The translations under genes were made by a program, and so were the position numbers. A DNA stretch of 64,000 bases from positions 130,857-194,856 of the forward strand of contig JAENRP010000044.1 of the NCBI GenBank assembly GCA_024741835.1. The letters are read 5' to 3'. Below are positions 11,587 through 24,515 of this stretch, piece after piece; position 1 is the first letter of the stretch; every line of letters starts with the position of its first letter. A model generated the notes under the pieces. The model worked only from the letters and a program-made list of their open reading frames with translations, made no database searches and was not told where the DNA came from. The stretch is from Diplocarpon mali (taxonomy: Eukaryota; Ascomycota; Leotiomycetes; Helotiales; Drepanopezizaceae).

Positions 11587-12717
11587 TTACAACCTGGAGG
11601 CTTTTGAATCAACTTCCGCCAGTATCACTTGCCTAGATCTCCCGGTATCAGCCTCAACCAGCTTCTTATACAACATCGAAATCCTTTCAGTGACAGGCCC
11701 GATCCCCCGCCCCTCTCCAATCTTCCTGCCGTCAATTTCCACCACCGGAATATGCGACGGGAAAGTCCCCGTGCAGAAGGCCTCGTCCGCACCGTACGCC
11801 TCCGTCAGCGTGAAGTCCGTCTCCACGACCGGGATCGCATTCTCCCTGCAGAGCTTGATGGTCACCGCCCTGGTGATGCCCTGCATCTGGTAGGCCCTCG
11901 TGGGCGACCACACGACGCCGTCGCGGACGATGAAGAAGTTGGTCGAGTTGCACGTCTTGACGAAGCCGTGGACATCCAGCATCAAGGCCTCATCTGCGCC
12001 GACGACGTTGGACCCGATGCAGGCTTGGATGTCGGTCGCCTTGGAGATGTGGTTCCACATCTCGTCTTTGACGTCGGGCGTCCCGCGACGGATGTGAGAT
12101 GTCACGAGTCTCAGACCCCGTGCCTTGGCTACCGGGTCCGCGAGCTTGAATTCGGGGATGATGACGATGAGGGGACGACCCAGGTTGACGCGGGGGTTCT
12201 GGTAGGGTGTGGATTTGAGGCCTCTGCTGACGACTAGGCGGACGTGGATGCTGTCCGAGGCGCCCATCTTGTTGGCATCTACGGTCTCGTGGATGAGAGC
12301 CAGGAGCTCGCGTTTCGTGATGGCCAGGTCCATTGCCATGGCTTTGGCGGATTGGAAGAGGCGGTCCAAGTGTGCTCGGGCGAACTGCACCTTGCCCTGG
12401 TTGACGCGGAGGCCTTCCCAGATGCCATCGCCGACCAGGAAGTTGGAGTCGAAGACCGAGACGGTCGCATCTTTGCGGGCACAGAGTTGGAACGAGCCTG
12501 TCAGTCCATCTCGCATACCGATCTGTGTCACGGGATTAGCACCGTGACTTGTTGCTCTGGATCGACGACATACCAGAATCTTTTCATTCTTGTCGTCGTG
12601 GATCACGGCATGAGTGGCCATACCAACGACGATACCGGCGAGTCGCAGTTCCTCGTGCTGTAGGTTCAGATCGAGGCGTGGCGGGCCAAATAAACACCAC
12701 ATGAAAGGATGCTTCAC
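11587..12717 (-). CDS. class IV PLP aminotransferase (branched-chain/D-amino-acid type)
   Basis: Exons 12574-12717 and 11587-12522 with a 51-base intron at 12523-12573 (GTATGT donor, GCTAAT branch, ACAG acceptor). The spliced product has 359 residues from Met at 12717. A second start at 12621 (MATHAVIHDD) would give 327. The fold type IV pattern is clear: FDSNFLVGDGIWEG near the N-terminus, SKATDIQ containing the likely PLP-binding Lys, GADEALMLDVHGFV, the GITR turn, and the C-terminal EAFCTGT ... GEGRGIGPVT phosphate-cup region. Members move amino groups between branched-chain or D-amino acids and 2-oxo acids. Which substrate is used cannot be told here. No mitochondrial targeting signal is evident. 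Divergent from the permease gene starting at 13327. The intron length is a multiple of three and stop-free, so retention would insert 17 residues. Confidence 0.85.
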   Translation of the reverse strand: MKHPFMWCLFGPPRLDLNLQHEELRLAGIVVGMATHAVIHDDKNEKILVCRRSRATSHGANPVTQIGMRDGLTGSFQLCARKDATVSVFDSNFLVGDGIWEGLRVNQGKVQFARAHLDRLFQSAKAMAMDLAITKRELLALIHETVDANKMGASDSIHVRLVVSRGLKSTPYQNPRVNLGRPLIVIIPEFKLADPVAKARGLRLVTSHIRRGTPDVKDEMWNHISKATDIQACIGSNVVGADEALMLDVHGFVKTCNSTNFFIVRDGVVWSPTRAYQMQGITRAVTIKLCRENAIPVVETDFTLTEAYGADEAFCTGTFPSHIPVVEIDGRKIGEGRGIGPVTERISMLYKKLVEADTGRSRQVILAEVDSKASRL

Positions 12718-13326
12718 CTCGCAAACACACCTGGAACCACCCGTGACGATCCGCCACTACGGGGCTGGTTCGGCCTGCGACGACCTATTCTCGACATCGG
12801 CATGGCTCAGCATTTCCGACGGAGGGACTTCGGACAGTCATGAAAGTCAATTTGTTCTTGGACGGGGCGTAGAACAAGCCTCTATTCCCAAGTGGTCCAA
12901 GGCCCCTGCTCGGAGCGAAGCAAAAGCCAGAATCTGGTCGGCAGTGAAGGTTCAGATAAGTATAAATACTTTTCGATAGCGTCGGGAGCTTGGTTCGAGG
13001 AGATTTGCTGCTTGAACTCCTTGCCAAACATCTGCGCTCCATTTTGGCTCCAATTTTCCCAAGGGTTTAACGTTCAGTGAACTATGGAGGAACGGATCTT
13101 ACCTGACTGTGCAGGAGACTCGTGGGTCTATCCAGGGAATGCTCTTAGCGAGAGCTTCAAGGGCCAGAGTTGTGGCTACATATCTCTCACGGCACCATCC
13201 GAATGCTTCATGTCGCGGTTTTCGCTTCCCTCGAATGTGAAGAGGATCCCAAGAGCCTCTTTGCTGTGTGCATCTCCCGCTTCTGAGCCTCCAGCATTGT
13301 CCCACGTGATCACAGATCACGGGGCA
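12718..13326. promoter_or_regulatory. shared upstream region of aminotransferase and permease
   Basis: About 0.6 kb between two divergent start codons. The permease frame stays open upstream to ATG 13084, so part of this may be coding if an earlier start is used. No defined regulatory site was recognised. Confidence 0.4.
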
Positions 13327-15397
13327 ATGGACGGGACCGCTGACAAAGGCCTCGTCGACGAGGGCAACACCAGGCTTGCTCTCGTTGACGAACTCTCCCC
13401 GTCGATGAGGAGAGGTCTCCGCCTCAAAACAGATCTAGTCATTCTCCCTCTCATCGTCCTGACATCAACCCTGGCGTTCCTCGACAAGGTATCCCCATCC
13501 CCATCCCCATGCACAAGCCTTCTCTTTCTCAGACTAACGATCCCAGAATGCGATGGCCTATGCAGCAGTTTACGGCATGAGGAAAGACACACATCTCGTA
13601 GGCCAGCAGTATTCCTGGCTGGGGTCGATCTTCTACTTTGGTTATCTCTTCGGTAGGTGTTCTCCGAGCACCTATTCCCTCGTCCGTGTTATCTTGGGAG
13701 GCTCGAGACATTATATTCTTCCCAGAAATGCCTTCCACCTCTTAGACCAACCTAGCGCCCGGAGATTCTTCTTTCAAGCAATTCTGACCCCAGGCCCTTA
13801 CTCTAGCCGAATTTCCTATCCTATGGCTGCTGGGTAAGGTCCCGATTGGAAAGTATGTTGCTATCTGCCTGTTTGCATGGGGTGGTACCCTGTGCTGTAT
13901 GGCAGCGTCTCACAACTTTGCGGGATTGGCGACTGTGAGGTTCGTCTTGGGGGTGTTGGAGGCAGGGATTTTGCCGAGTTTGATGCTGATGGTGAGTTCC
14001 CCTTCCCTCAGGCCCTCGATTCCATGGCACACGAAATATTCGATTTTGTTTAGTCTTTGGCAGCCCTAACAGAAAAACTCTGGATAAGCTTTCATGATAT
14101 CGTGGACGATCAACTGATCGATCGATCGCATAATAGAACTCGATGTGGTACACGAGAGAAGAGCAGCCGCTGAGGACTGCGCTCTGGTATAACACTTTCG
14201 CTGGGGCATGTGCTTCCGTCTCGATCAAACTTTACCCACTACTGACCGTGCGGAAAGATCTTTGGAGGCATATTAAGTTATGCAGTTGGGAGGATGTCAG
14301 CTCCTCTGGCTACATGGAAAGTACGTCGGCGAATGACTTGCTTGCAAAAAGAGTTGCTAAGATTCTGAAGTACATCTTCCTGATCTACGGATCTGTGACA
14401 ATGGGATTCGGCATCCTCGTCTTCTTCGCACTGCCAGACTCGCCATCTACCGCATGGTTCTTCAATGCTGAAGAGAGAAGATTCGCCGTCATCCGAACGG
14501 CAAAGAACCAGACGGGTGTCAAGACGAGACAGGTAGGTGAAGCGATCCGAACTTGTAGCACCGATTGACTTGCGCTAGAATTGGAAAATGCATCAAGTCC
14601 TCGAAGCGCTCCGTGATCCAAAGTATTGGTGTGTGGCTGTTTTCGTGATTGCCCAATCAATCACCAATGCCGGAATAACGAACGTACGTTGTCCTGTGAG
14701 GAATATGCAGGCACAGGAGTGCTGATGAGAAGCAGTTCAATCCACTGATTATTGCTGGTTATGGCTTCAGCGCTTCAAAGACCACACTGATGGCTACACC
14801 ACAAGCGGCCGTGGCTTTCGTAGCTCAAGTCATCTGCACAACCGCCACCTTCTACGTGCCCAATATCCGCTGCTTGCTATGGACCCTCTCATGTCTCCCA
14901 GCACTCGCAGGAGCAGTCATGATTCGTAGTGAGAAAGTCCTCTGTCACGAGCTGCCACCGTGTACTGACACACCGCAGCACTCGACATCACAACACACCG
15001 TGACGCCTCCTTAGCCGGTGTCTACCTCATGGGATTCTACAACGTCGCATGGGTCCTAATGCTGAGTCTGCAATCCTCCAACACAGCCGGCATGACCAAG
15101 AAATCCTTCGTCTCGGTATCAATCGCCGTCTTCTACGCCGTAGGCAACATCGTCGGACCCCAGTTCTTCCGAACTAGCCAGTCACCGCATTACCCTCTGG
15201 GCATTGGAGCCATGATGTGCTGCTTCGCCGTTATGGCTGCCACGGGCATTGTTTACGGGTTCTTGGTCTTGGTGGAGAATAAGAGGAGGGATGCGGCTTA
15301 CGGGAGACCGGGGCAGAATGCTACATTAACTGGGCTGGAGATTGACGAGCTGGATCGGACGGATAGGGAGAATAAAGAATTTCGATATGTGTACTAG
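13327..15397 (+). CDS. MFS transporter, allantoate permease (Dal5)-like
   Basis: Nine exons: 13327-13488, 13547-13652, 13807-13991, 14137-14205, 14258-14320, 14371-14532, 14579-14683, 14736-14928, 14979-15397. All phases agree and give 487 residues, the normal size for the anion:cation symporter family. It begins with a 36-residue cytosolic tail, then TM1 (VILPLIVLTSTLAFLDK), followed by YAAVYGMRKDTHLVG, EFPILWLLGKVPIGKY, the VRFVLGVLEAGILPS helix, WYTREEQPLRTALWYNTFAG and the C-terminal QSPHYPLGIGAMM typical of Dal5 relatives. Likely substrates are allantoate, ureidosuccinate or carboxylates such as vitamins; the exact one is unknown. Intron 4 (14206-14257) must use a GC donor. ATG 13327 was chosen for a family-like N-terminus; in-frame ATGs at 13084 and 13210 are possible. 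Divergent from the aminotransferase. Confidence 0.88.
14206..14257 (+). other. GC-AG intron in the permease gene
   Basis: Donor GGG|GCATGT, branch-like CTACTGAC, acceptor GAAAG. Removing exactly these 52 bases joins NTFAG to IFGGILSYAVGR, as in the family. The unspliced frame loses homology, and no nearby GT donor keeps phase. Confidence 0.8.
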
Positions 15398-15902
15398 GTA
15401 GTAAAACACTTACGTGCCTGGATCCTTTTCGAGGCGCCACGGGCTTTTCGATCGTATCAAACTGGCCCTGTGTGGCAGCGAACGGGCAAGATGAGCCCCA
15501 AGCGTGGCAGCACCAAACCATCCCAATATCTGATTGTTGTTTTGGTGATGCGAATTTCAGGAATACTTGTAGTTGAAGTGGAGGGAGGATTGTCCCGGTC
15601 TTACACAAGCCTTAATCAGCATCACGCTAGCCGATAAACGAGCGTTACGCTTACGCCAGCGCTTGGCTGGCTCCTGAGAATAGCTGGAACTTAACTTAAT
15701 CTCGAGTCCCTGGACCGTCCGACGAACATCGCGGTCCCAACTTCTACTCTTCCCATCCGCCTCGACCTCCCCCCTCACCAGCTCGCCCAGCTACACCGTA
15801 CAACCCCTCGACGGCTTTCTGCGGCGGTGCCACTCGCTCCCAGCTCGACTTGACTGTACGTCGTCAGTTGGTGGTGCTCCCGCCACGGGCAATTCCATCG
15901 TC
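15398..15902. other. intergenic region upstream of MNN9
   Basis: About 0.5 kb containing the permease 3' flank and a CT-rich 5' leader (15720-15850) before the MNN9 start. Nothing else seen. Confidence 0.55.
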
Positions 15903-17398
<1,496 letters not shown>

Positions 17399-18334
17399 TG
17401 AAACGAAGGTCTCCCATATTTCAGCGTAGTCCGCCGAGGTCTCCGCGAAAGAAACCCCATGTTGCGACGCATATACGGACGGAGTTCAACGTGCCAGAAA
17501 AGAAAGGTCCTTTCTTGGAATGCATATTGGATGCATATTGGGTGAGAAAGAAAGGAAGAAATCAAGCAAGTGACGGCCTAGGTTCGACTCTTGTACCGAT
17601 ATTTTTCTCTTTCTCTTCTTTGCGCGCTGAGGGCAGGATTATGATGAGGGAACCTTGATAAATCGTCGAGGTCTCAAGGCTCGCGGCACATATCCCCGCG
17701 GCTTGGGTGCATGCCTGCCAGGGAAACTGACAGCCCGGAAGGCGTCATAGAACTTGATTTTTCCTTGTCTCTTTGCCAACCCGGGTGGGAGGATTCGTCC
17801 CCACGATATTCTTTGACCACAGGGAGCTTATGCATGGATATGATATGGATACGAAAGGGATTGGGATGGAGCAAAGTAATGTAATACTCCATATATGTGG
17901 CCCAACTGGAATCGTATCAAGAGCGAGACCGTCGGAATTCTCCTGGGTACTGCTCGATGTAGATCAGACTGTGGGACGACTTGTTTTGCGATTTTTTAGT
18001 AGAGCCATTCGCCCCTAGGATGTCTTTCTTGGATCTTTAATTGTTCCCTATAGGTTAGTAGGTCGATATCCAATTTAGTCCGACAATCCTCCCGTATGTC
18101 TGTGTCCACTGCCTGCAAGCCCCATTCAGCAGCACTCCCATTCAAATTCGGTTCACTTCAACGCAACATTTAAGACCCCAAATCACCACAAGGGACCAGG
18201 TATTCCAAAGCATTCCTGAGCTGATTTCAACGACCACTGATATACAGACCAGCCCTTCCCCGGCTCTCATCTCAAGCCATGGCATCCCACCCCGTTCGTT
18301 CACTATACACACCCGCCCTCGGCCAGCCCGCCCT
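17399..18334. other. intergenic region between MNN9 and QCR7
   Basis: Convergent gene ends with 0.9 kb between stop codons. ORFs are short and unlike known proteins. Only 3' UTRs are expected. Confidence 0.6.
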
Positions 18335-18894
18335 CTACTTCTTGCCGACCGACAGCGACTCCAGGTCCGCACGCTCCTGCAACTCAGCCTCAATTTCGCG
18401 GATTATGGGGGAGAGGTATCGGATATCCTAATGCCATCACCATGTCAGCTTTCTCTCCATCAACCAGGACTAGAAAGGGAATCGACAGCGGAGAAGAGAG
18501 AGAGAAGAGAATACCTCCTCGGGCTTGGTGTGCTGAGAAGCGGGCAGCAGTTGATGGGCGAGCGAGGCTTGGAAAGCCCGTCGCAGACGGAAGACACGGT
18601 CGTAGGCCTCCTTCTGCGGGAGGCGCTTCAGGGCGAGGAGGACGGTCTCGGATTCTTCGGGGATCAGGTCGTCGGCCCTGCGGGTTTGGAGAATTAGTAT
18701 CAATTCCGCCTGAGGTGCATCCCAAAGCCAACTGTGCTGGAGCGGATGCCAGAGGCAGAGAGGGGGAGACTAAGGTACCTTAAGCCGAGCTTCCTGTACC
18801 CAGCAGCGTTGCAGTACCAATTGGCCATCGGCTTCAACAGGCGGTTGAGCCATGGCCGCTTGACGACAAAGTTTGCGAAAGAGGGTTGAGACAT
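18335..18894 (-). CDS. QCR7: ubiquinol-cytochrome c reductase subunit 7 (14 kDa)
   Basis: Three exons: 18779-18894, 18515-18677, 18335-18427, giving 123 residues, the usual Qcr7 length. The product starts MSQPSFANFVVKRPWLNRLL, continues ANWYCNAAGYRKLGL, ADDLIPEE, and ALKRLPQKEAYDRVFRLRRA, and ends with YLSPIIREIEAELQERADLE. These are the recognised Qcr7/QCRB segments. It is a matrix-side supernumerary subunit of respiratory complex III, next to cytochrome b. There is no cleavable presequence, as in yeast. The gene is divergent from the mitochondrial carrier at 19964, about 1.07 kb away. Splice phases all agree. Nothing unusual. Confidence 0.95.
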
Positions 18895-19963
18895 GGTGCT
18901 GCCGGTTGTGACTGTCGAGGGGTCCGTTGAACTGGCTGTAATCTGACTTGTGATGAAGGCCAGTCGTGAGAGCAGCGACTGTGGATGTCAGAATTCGGTG
19001 TGATTATGTCAGCACCCCTCAAGACACCCCAAATCCTTAGCTTCGAGCAACATAGAGTTTCTAGGGATATCTACAATATCAACTTCGGGCCCACTGTACT
19101 ATAAGAATCATTGTGTACACTTCCGGACTTTGATACATTTGTATGTATACATATAATGCTTCTTTGCTACCTAGCGAGATCATCATAAAAATCGCGAAAA
19201 GTCCAGTTTGCGCCCGCGGTAATGCGTGGATTTATTCCTCCCAGGTTAGCAACTTTCTCTTTGTTCGTGAAAACCATTGTTCGACCAGATTATGTTACAG
19301 TACAAATTCTGATGAAGCCCCCGTGGATTTTGGCGGAGATTATATAACTGTGTTACTTACCCACCTTACCTTTTAGTTTCAGGTAACCAACCGCACCCCA
19401 CCATCTCCTTACTCTCAAGTTCAAGACTTTTCTTATCCCTTATCCCGCGCCGCATCGTATTGATTGAATCGCAGCAACAGATATTTTCCGATAGCTGTTG
19501 CTGAACAGCCATACTATCCTCCACTCCTGCGATCCTCGCAAGAATAAAACAAGAATAAAACAATAAAACTCTACCAAAGCGACGATAGATAACTCTTCAC
19601 TACTTGGCTATTTATTACAAGCCGCCAAGCGAGCTCTAATGAAGTAGCTCCGGCTCTACCCACGTCCTATCGCCCGAAAGTCGGTCTCCACGACAGCACC
19701 TCTCCCGCGCTCTCCTCTCAACCCAAATCTCCACTCGAACACGCAAACTCACGAGTCAATGGCCTTGGATAACCGCTAGCAGTGTCACTGGGCGTGCTGC
19801 GTGGGATCTTTCCCCGCACACCGGGACACGAGATTGGAAGGGCAAGGGAAAATAAGCTCACCGCGGAAGAAGATCACCAGAGACAAGAGCCCGATCACAT
19901 CGCCAACTACTTCGGCCCTGGTAGCAGCTTGCTCTCGCACTTCTGAGGAACCCCATCTCTACA
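18895..19963. promoter_or_regulatory. region between divergent QCR7 and carrier genes
   Basis: About 1.1 kb with no supported ORF. AT-rich in the middle (19080-19400), CT- and CA-rich near the carrier start. Both genes encode mitochondrial proteins, but I recognise no shared binding site. Confidence 0.5.
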
Positions 19964-21207
19964 ATGCCGCTTGAACGTAGCGCGCCATCAGCTTCCCCCG
20001 ACTCGGAAGACTTCCCGCCGCGCAATGCTGAGGGCTTTGCCATGACTACGAGCGGTCTCGAGAGCAGCATTGGCGTCACGCCGTTTGAGGGCTGGGCGAT
20101 GGGGAGGTCCGATGATAGTTTTAGGGCGCTGGCTGGGGCTGCGGGGGGGTTCACTTCGGGCATAGTCACTTGTCCGTTAGATGTGATCAAGACGAAGTTA
20201 CAGGCACAGGGAGGATTCAGGCCGCAGTCGACAGGCGGAGCGCCGCCGGTGCTGTACTCGGGGATGATTGGGACGGGCAGGGTCATATGGAGGGAGGAGG
20301 GCCTGAAGGGGATGTATCGTGGGTTGGGGCCGATTATATTGGGATATCTGCCAACCTGGGCCGTTTACTTTACCGTCTATGGGCGGTCGAAGGCCCTTTT
20401 TGGCGAATACATCGGTATAGTAGTGGGAAGTCCGTTGAGATGTACAAGTGCTGACGCTTTCTAGAAAATGTTTATGGCACCAACTTTTGCTCGTCGCTCG
20501 TGGCCGGTGCCAGCTCAACCATGGTCACAAACCCGATTTGGGTCATCAAGACACGCTTAATGTCCCAAGTCAGCAGCAAGTCAACTGCAAATGGCGCTAG
20601 GCCCCCCTGGCACTACAGATCGACGTTCGATGCGGCCAGGAAGATGTACACGACAGAAGGAGTGCTCTCGTTTTACTCTGGTCTCACCCCGGCACTTCTT
20701 GGACTGACTCATGTCGGAGTGCAGTTTCCAGCGTACGAATATCTGAAGACAAAATTCACTGGCCAAGGAATGGGCAAGTCAGCAGAAGGGGACGATAGCT
20801 CTCACTGGATCGGGGTTTTCTCCGCAAGCGTGCTGAGCAAAGCCATAGCCAGCTCAGCAACCTACCCTCACGAGGTAATCCGTACGCGATTGCAAACGCA
20901 ACAAAGAACCATGCCCTCCTCCACGTCCGAATACGCCGCCTTCCGCGGCGGTCTGGAGGGCCCCGAGATCCACGGTCCAGCGGCACCCCTCGCCAAAACT
21001 CAAACTGTGAGAAGGTACAAGGGCATCGTGCTCACGTTTAAGACGATACTAAAGGAAGAGGGCTGGCGCGCTTTTTATGCCGGAATGGGCACTAACATGA
21101 TGCGGGCCTTGCCGGCGGCCACTACGACCATGCTTACTTACGAGTGGGTCATGAAGAACCTGAACCATGCCAGGGCTGAAGGAAAACAAAAGTCGAGTGC
21201 ATGGTGA
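19964..21207 (+). CDS. mitochondrial carrier, NAD+/pyrimidine nucleotide type (Yia6/Ndt1-like)
   Basis: Two exons, 19964-20414 and 20465-21207, with a 50-base intron; 397 residues. Three tandem carrier repeats carry the signature P-x-[DE]-x-x-[KR]: PLDVIKTKLQ, the variant PIWVIKTRLM and PHEVIRTRLQ. The tryptophan-containing second signature, together with YLPTWAVYFTVY and ATYPHEVIRTRLQTQ, matches the Yia6/Yea6 group that brings NAD+ (and related nucleotides) into the matrix across the inner membrane. Folate/FAD and pyrimidine carriers are close relatives, so the substrate is inferred. The 60-residue N-terminal extension is Ser/Asp-rich; in-frame Met codons at residues 27 and 45 are alternative starts. 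A 30-40 residue insertion before repeat 3's end (GPEIHGPAAPLAKTQTV) is longer than in yeast. Confidence 0.88.
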
Positions 21208-21731
21208 TAGTTGGAACGCCCCAGGGTGAATACGGATGAACGATACATTAAGATATCTCCGGAGCCTCCATCGCAGAACCCAAATTTTGGGGCCAACAAG
21301 CGAGTTTCTGTGCATTCTATCTGCAGCAGAAATATGTATGTTCGACGTCGGCTGGCAGTTCCAGCCTGGACTTGGCGGCTTTTTCCTGAAATCCAGGAGG
21401 TTGGGAAGGGAACATTTCTTCCGCATCATCGAGGTGCCGTATGAGAGGGTTGCAGTATGAAATGTTTGCTGATGAATACCCTGTAGATGATACCTGATTG
21501 TATTCGCCTGTTGGCGAAATCTTATTGTTATACTAAGACGTGCCGAGGTCTTTCATCCATTTTTTCCTACCACCCTGGCTCCCTGTGAGATTGCAAGTGC
21601 CGTGGTACCATATACCACAGCGGGTATGTAGTCTTTTCTCGTAGGAAGTTCAATGTAGGGCTGTTAACCATCTCGCAAACTCCAAACGCCATCAACGCAC
21701 CCTTCCTCTTCGCCTGCACCCTCATCTTTCC
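21208..21731. other. convergent intergenic region
   Basis: 0.5 kb between the stop codons of the carrier and the small membrane protein. Expected 3' UTRs only. Confidence 0.6.
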
Positions 21732-22199
21732 TCAGAGGCCCCTCTTCCTCTCCCTGATCCTCCTCTCCTCCTCCGTCTCTCCATTCCCATTCCGCTTCCC
21801 ATTTCCCTTTCCCTTCTCATCCACATCCGCGTCTTCACCACCCTTCAACGTGCCCATCAATTCCCTCACCGTCCCCCGCACGCTCTCCCCCTGTCCTGTC
21901 CCACCTGCAGGCCCGTCCAACGCGCCATGGCGCCTCAGACTCTCGTTCCGCCAGCTGATCTGCCCGCCGTCTGCCTCGCGATGGCGCTGCGCGTTGCGCT
22001 TCGCGGCTTGGATTGACGTGCGCGTGTAGACAAACAGGAGGGTGGCCATTGTGAAGGCTGCCAGAGGCATGGTGAGGGCCTATGGGAGGGGAGGTGGGGG
22101 TTAGCGTGGCATAGCTTTTGTTTTTGTGATGGGAATGGATTGGATGGGAGGGAGGGAAGAAATAGGTACCTTGACATTGAATGCTGTCTTTGGAGGCAT
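21732..22199 (-). CDS. small single-pass membrane protein of unknown function
   Basis: Exons 22170-22199 (10 codons) and 21732-22079, 125 residues. It begins MPPKTAFNVK, then ALTMPLAAFTMATLLFVYTR, a hydrophobic helix of about 18 residues, followed by SSI/QAAKRNAQRHREADGGQ and a charged hydrophilic tail rich in Lys, Gly, Asn and Glu. The first 60 residues read like a conserved fungal protein (signal-anchor plus R-x-x-DGGQ-x-x-W-x-NESLRRHG), while the tail is low-complexity. The intron (22080-22169) has a GTACCT donor and CATAG acceptor. The protein has no domain name that I can assign; a mitochondrial or ER membrane site is possible. Divergent from the ADCK1-type kinase with 395 bases between starts. 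Confidence 0.75.
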
Positions 22200-22593
22200 T
22201 TTGGTTTGCTTTTGGTTTGTTACATGTTGTGTAGATGAAGAGAGATGGACGAGCGATCGAGGAAGCATGAATGAGCTGAGCTCTCTCGGCTGTCAAGCGA
22301 TGGAAGGGGGACATGGATTTGATGTCGCTGCACACCCCTGTCGGGCGACATCATCGGTCGAGGGCGGCTTGACTTGACTTATTTTTTTGGGCCCGAGGCA
22401 CAATCACTCTCAACCTTCCTCACCCGACGACTGATGCTCGCATATACTCGACTCGAAGGCACCTGGATCGGAAATAACATGGAGGCGTGAGGAGAGTGGT
22501 GTTAAACTGATTGACTGGTCGTTTGCTGGATCGGACTGGACTGGGCCGGATCATTTGCAAAGAGGGGAGGTTGCGATTCCGCAAGGAAAGAAG

Positions 22594-24515
22594 ATGAAGG
22601 GCTCCCGTCTCGCGACGCTGGCGAGAATTGCCGGCGCTGCTGGGGACAACGGACTCAGTCGATGGACCTGCAGGAACTGCTTGCTCCAGACCAGATCTCG
22701 TCTGCTGATGAGGGGCCAAGTGAGGGGATATACTGCGAGAGGCGCAAATGGCCATGGAATTGGGAGGGGCAAAGAAAGGACGAGCGCATATGGGCGGAAG
22801 AGAAAAGGGGAATTGATAGCTGCTACGGCCTTGGGGGGCGTAGGTGCTTCGGTGCTGGCGTTTGGCGATGATGCGAAGCATGCATATGGAGCTGTGGAGA
22901 GGAGCGGGAGGGTGGCTAGTACGCTGGCTATGTGTATTAATGAGTGAGTGATGCTGTGTGGACTGGAGAGGAGCGTTAAATTGGCATTGGACGGAGTGTG
23001 CTGACGCTTATATACGACATAGTTACCGCGTTACGCTCAACCATAACGAGAAAACCGAGGATGAGGAAGAGAGAAACGTTAGTTTGAAGGCGTGCCACCA
23101 GCGGTGCGCAGATCGGACGCTGGAAGTGCTGGAGAAGAACGGAAGCATATTCATTAAGCTCGGGCAGCACCTGGTGAGCGGTCTGCTCAGGAGTGCCGAT
23201 ATTGAGTGGATGGTGCTAATGGACATAGAGCGCAATGAATTATCTGCTTCCCCCAGAATGGACGACGACCTTTATCCCGCTGCAAGACAAATGCCCCGTC
23301 TCGTCTCTTGAATCGATAGAAGCTATGTTTGAAAGAGATACCGGAGAAAAGCTCTCGGACTATTTCTCGGACTTCTCTCCTGTGCCCATAGGCGCCGCCT
23401 CACTGGCACAGGTCCACCTTGCAACTGTGGAGGAAACGGGACAGAAAGTCGCCGTCAAGGTTCAGCACCCAGCCCTGGCTGAATGGGCAACTCTCGATCT
23501 AGCGCTGACTCGCTTCACGTTCTCAACACTGAAGCGCTTCTTTCCTGAGTACGATCTCGAATGGCTTTCTTCAGAAATGGACATCTCCCTCCCACAAGAA
23601 CTCGACTTCCGCCTAGAGGCCCAGAATGCCTTACGCACGAAAGAATATTTCTCGCACAAGCCGTCTCTGCCGCTCGTCATCCCGAATGTACTTTGGAGCA
23701 AGAAACGCATCCTGGTAATGGAGAACGTGTCAGGCCATCGCCCGGATGATCTCGCGTTCCTGGATGCGAACGGGATCGACAGAGATGAGGTTTCCGCTGC
23801 CCTGGCTCGTATCTTCAACGAAATGATCTTCGGTAAGGACGCACCTCTACACTGCGATCCTCACGGCGGTAACATAGCAATCCGGAAGAACGAGTCCCGA
23901 CGCAGCGGTGCGAATTTCGACATCATCCTGTACGACCACGGCTTATACCGCGACATCCCGCAAGACCTACGACGCTCGTACGCTAAGCTCTGGCTAGCAG
24001 TCATCGACGCTGACGAGCCGCGCATGCGCCGGTACGCCAAAGAAGTCGCCGGCATTAGCGACGCGCAATTTCCCCTGTTCGCCTCCGCCATCACAGGCCG
24101 CGATTACCGCGTCGTGACGAAAGACGTGTCGATGGCTCGCTCTGCTGAGGAAAAGAAGAGCATCAACGACGCCTTGGGCGAGGGCATGCTGCAACAGCTC
24201 GTAGAGATGCTGGGACAGGTGCCCAGGATCATCTTGCTGATTTTAAAGACGAATGATCTCACGAGGAGTCTAGATGAGAATCTGCAGACAAGACAGGGGC
24301 CCGTGAGGAGTTTTCTGATCCTGGCGCGGTATTGCTCGAGGACCGTGTTCGAGGAGCAGCTGGAGATCTTGAGGGCGCGAGGGAGCTTGCTGTGGCCTGA
24401 GAACCTGTGGGGACTGGTCAGAGCGTGGGTAGGATATTTCAGGGTGGAGTGTAAACTGGAAGTTTTTGAGGCCTGGCTTGCAGTAAAAAGGGGGTTAGCC
24501 GGCGTTGTTGGGTAG
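22594..24515 (+). CDS. MCP2: ABC1/UbiB-family atypical kinase, ADCK1/Mcp2 type
   Basis: Three exons: 22594-22943, 23023-23173, 23229-24515; 595 residues. The basic N-terminus with RGYTARGANG suggests a mitochondrial presequence, followed by a hydrophobic stretch (IAATALGGVGASVLAF). The ABC1 domain has the diagnostic KxGQ motif (Lys162, KLGQHL), an Ala-rich loop PIGAASLAQVH, Lys244 in VAVKVQH, HCDPHGGNI for catalysis/metal binding, and LYDHGLYRDIP. The DHG in place of DFG is normal for the ADCK1/Mcp2 branch and separates it from Coq8. Mcp2 acts at the inner mitochondrial membrane and is linked to lipid homeostasis. Introns 1 and 2 are 79 and 55 bases. The start at 22594 is the first ATG in the frame. 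It is not Coq8, so a direct ubiquinone role is not implied. Confidence 0.88.

Noticed and set aside
17570..17600. GGTTCGACTC resembling a tRNA B box
   Set aside because: No matching A box or cloverleaf could be built around it.
23900..23960. DHG instead of DFG in the ABC1 kinase as a lost active site
   Set aside because: DHG is typical of the ADCK1/Mcp2 branch, so it is not a defect of this gene.
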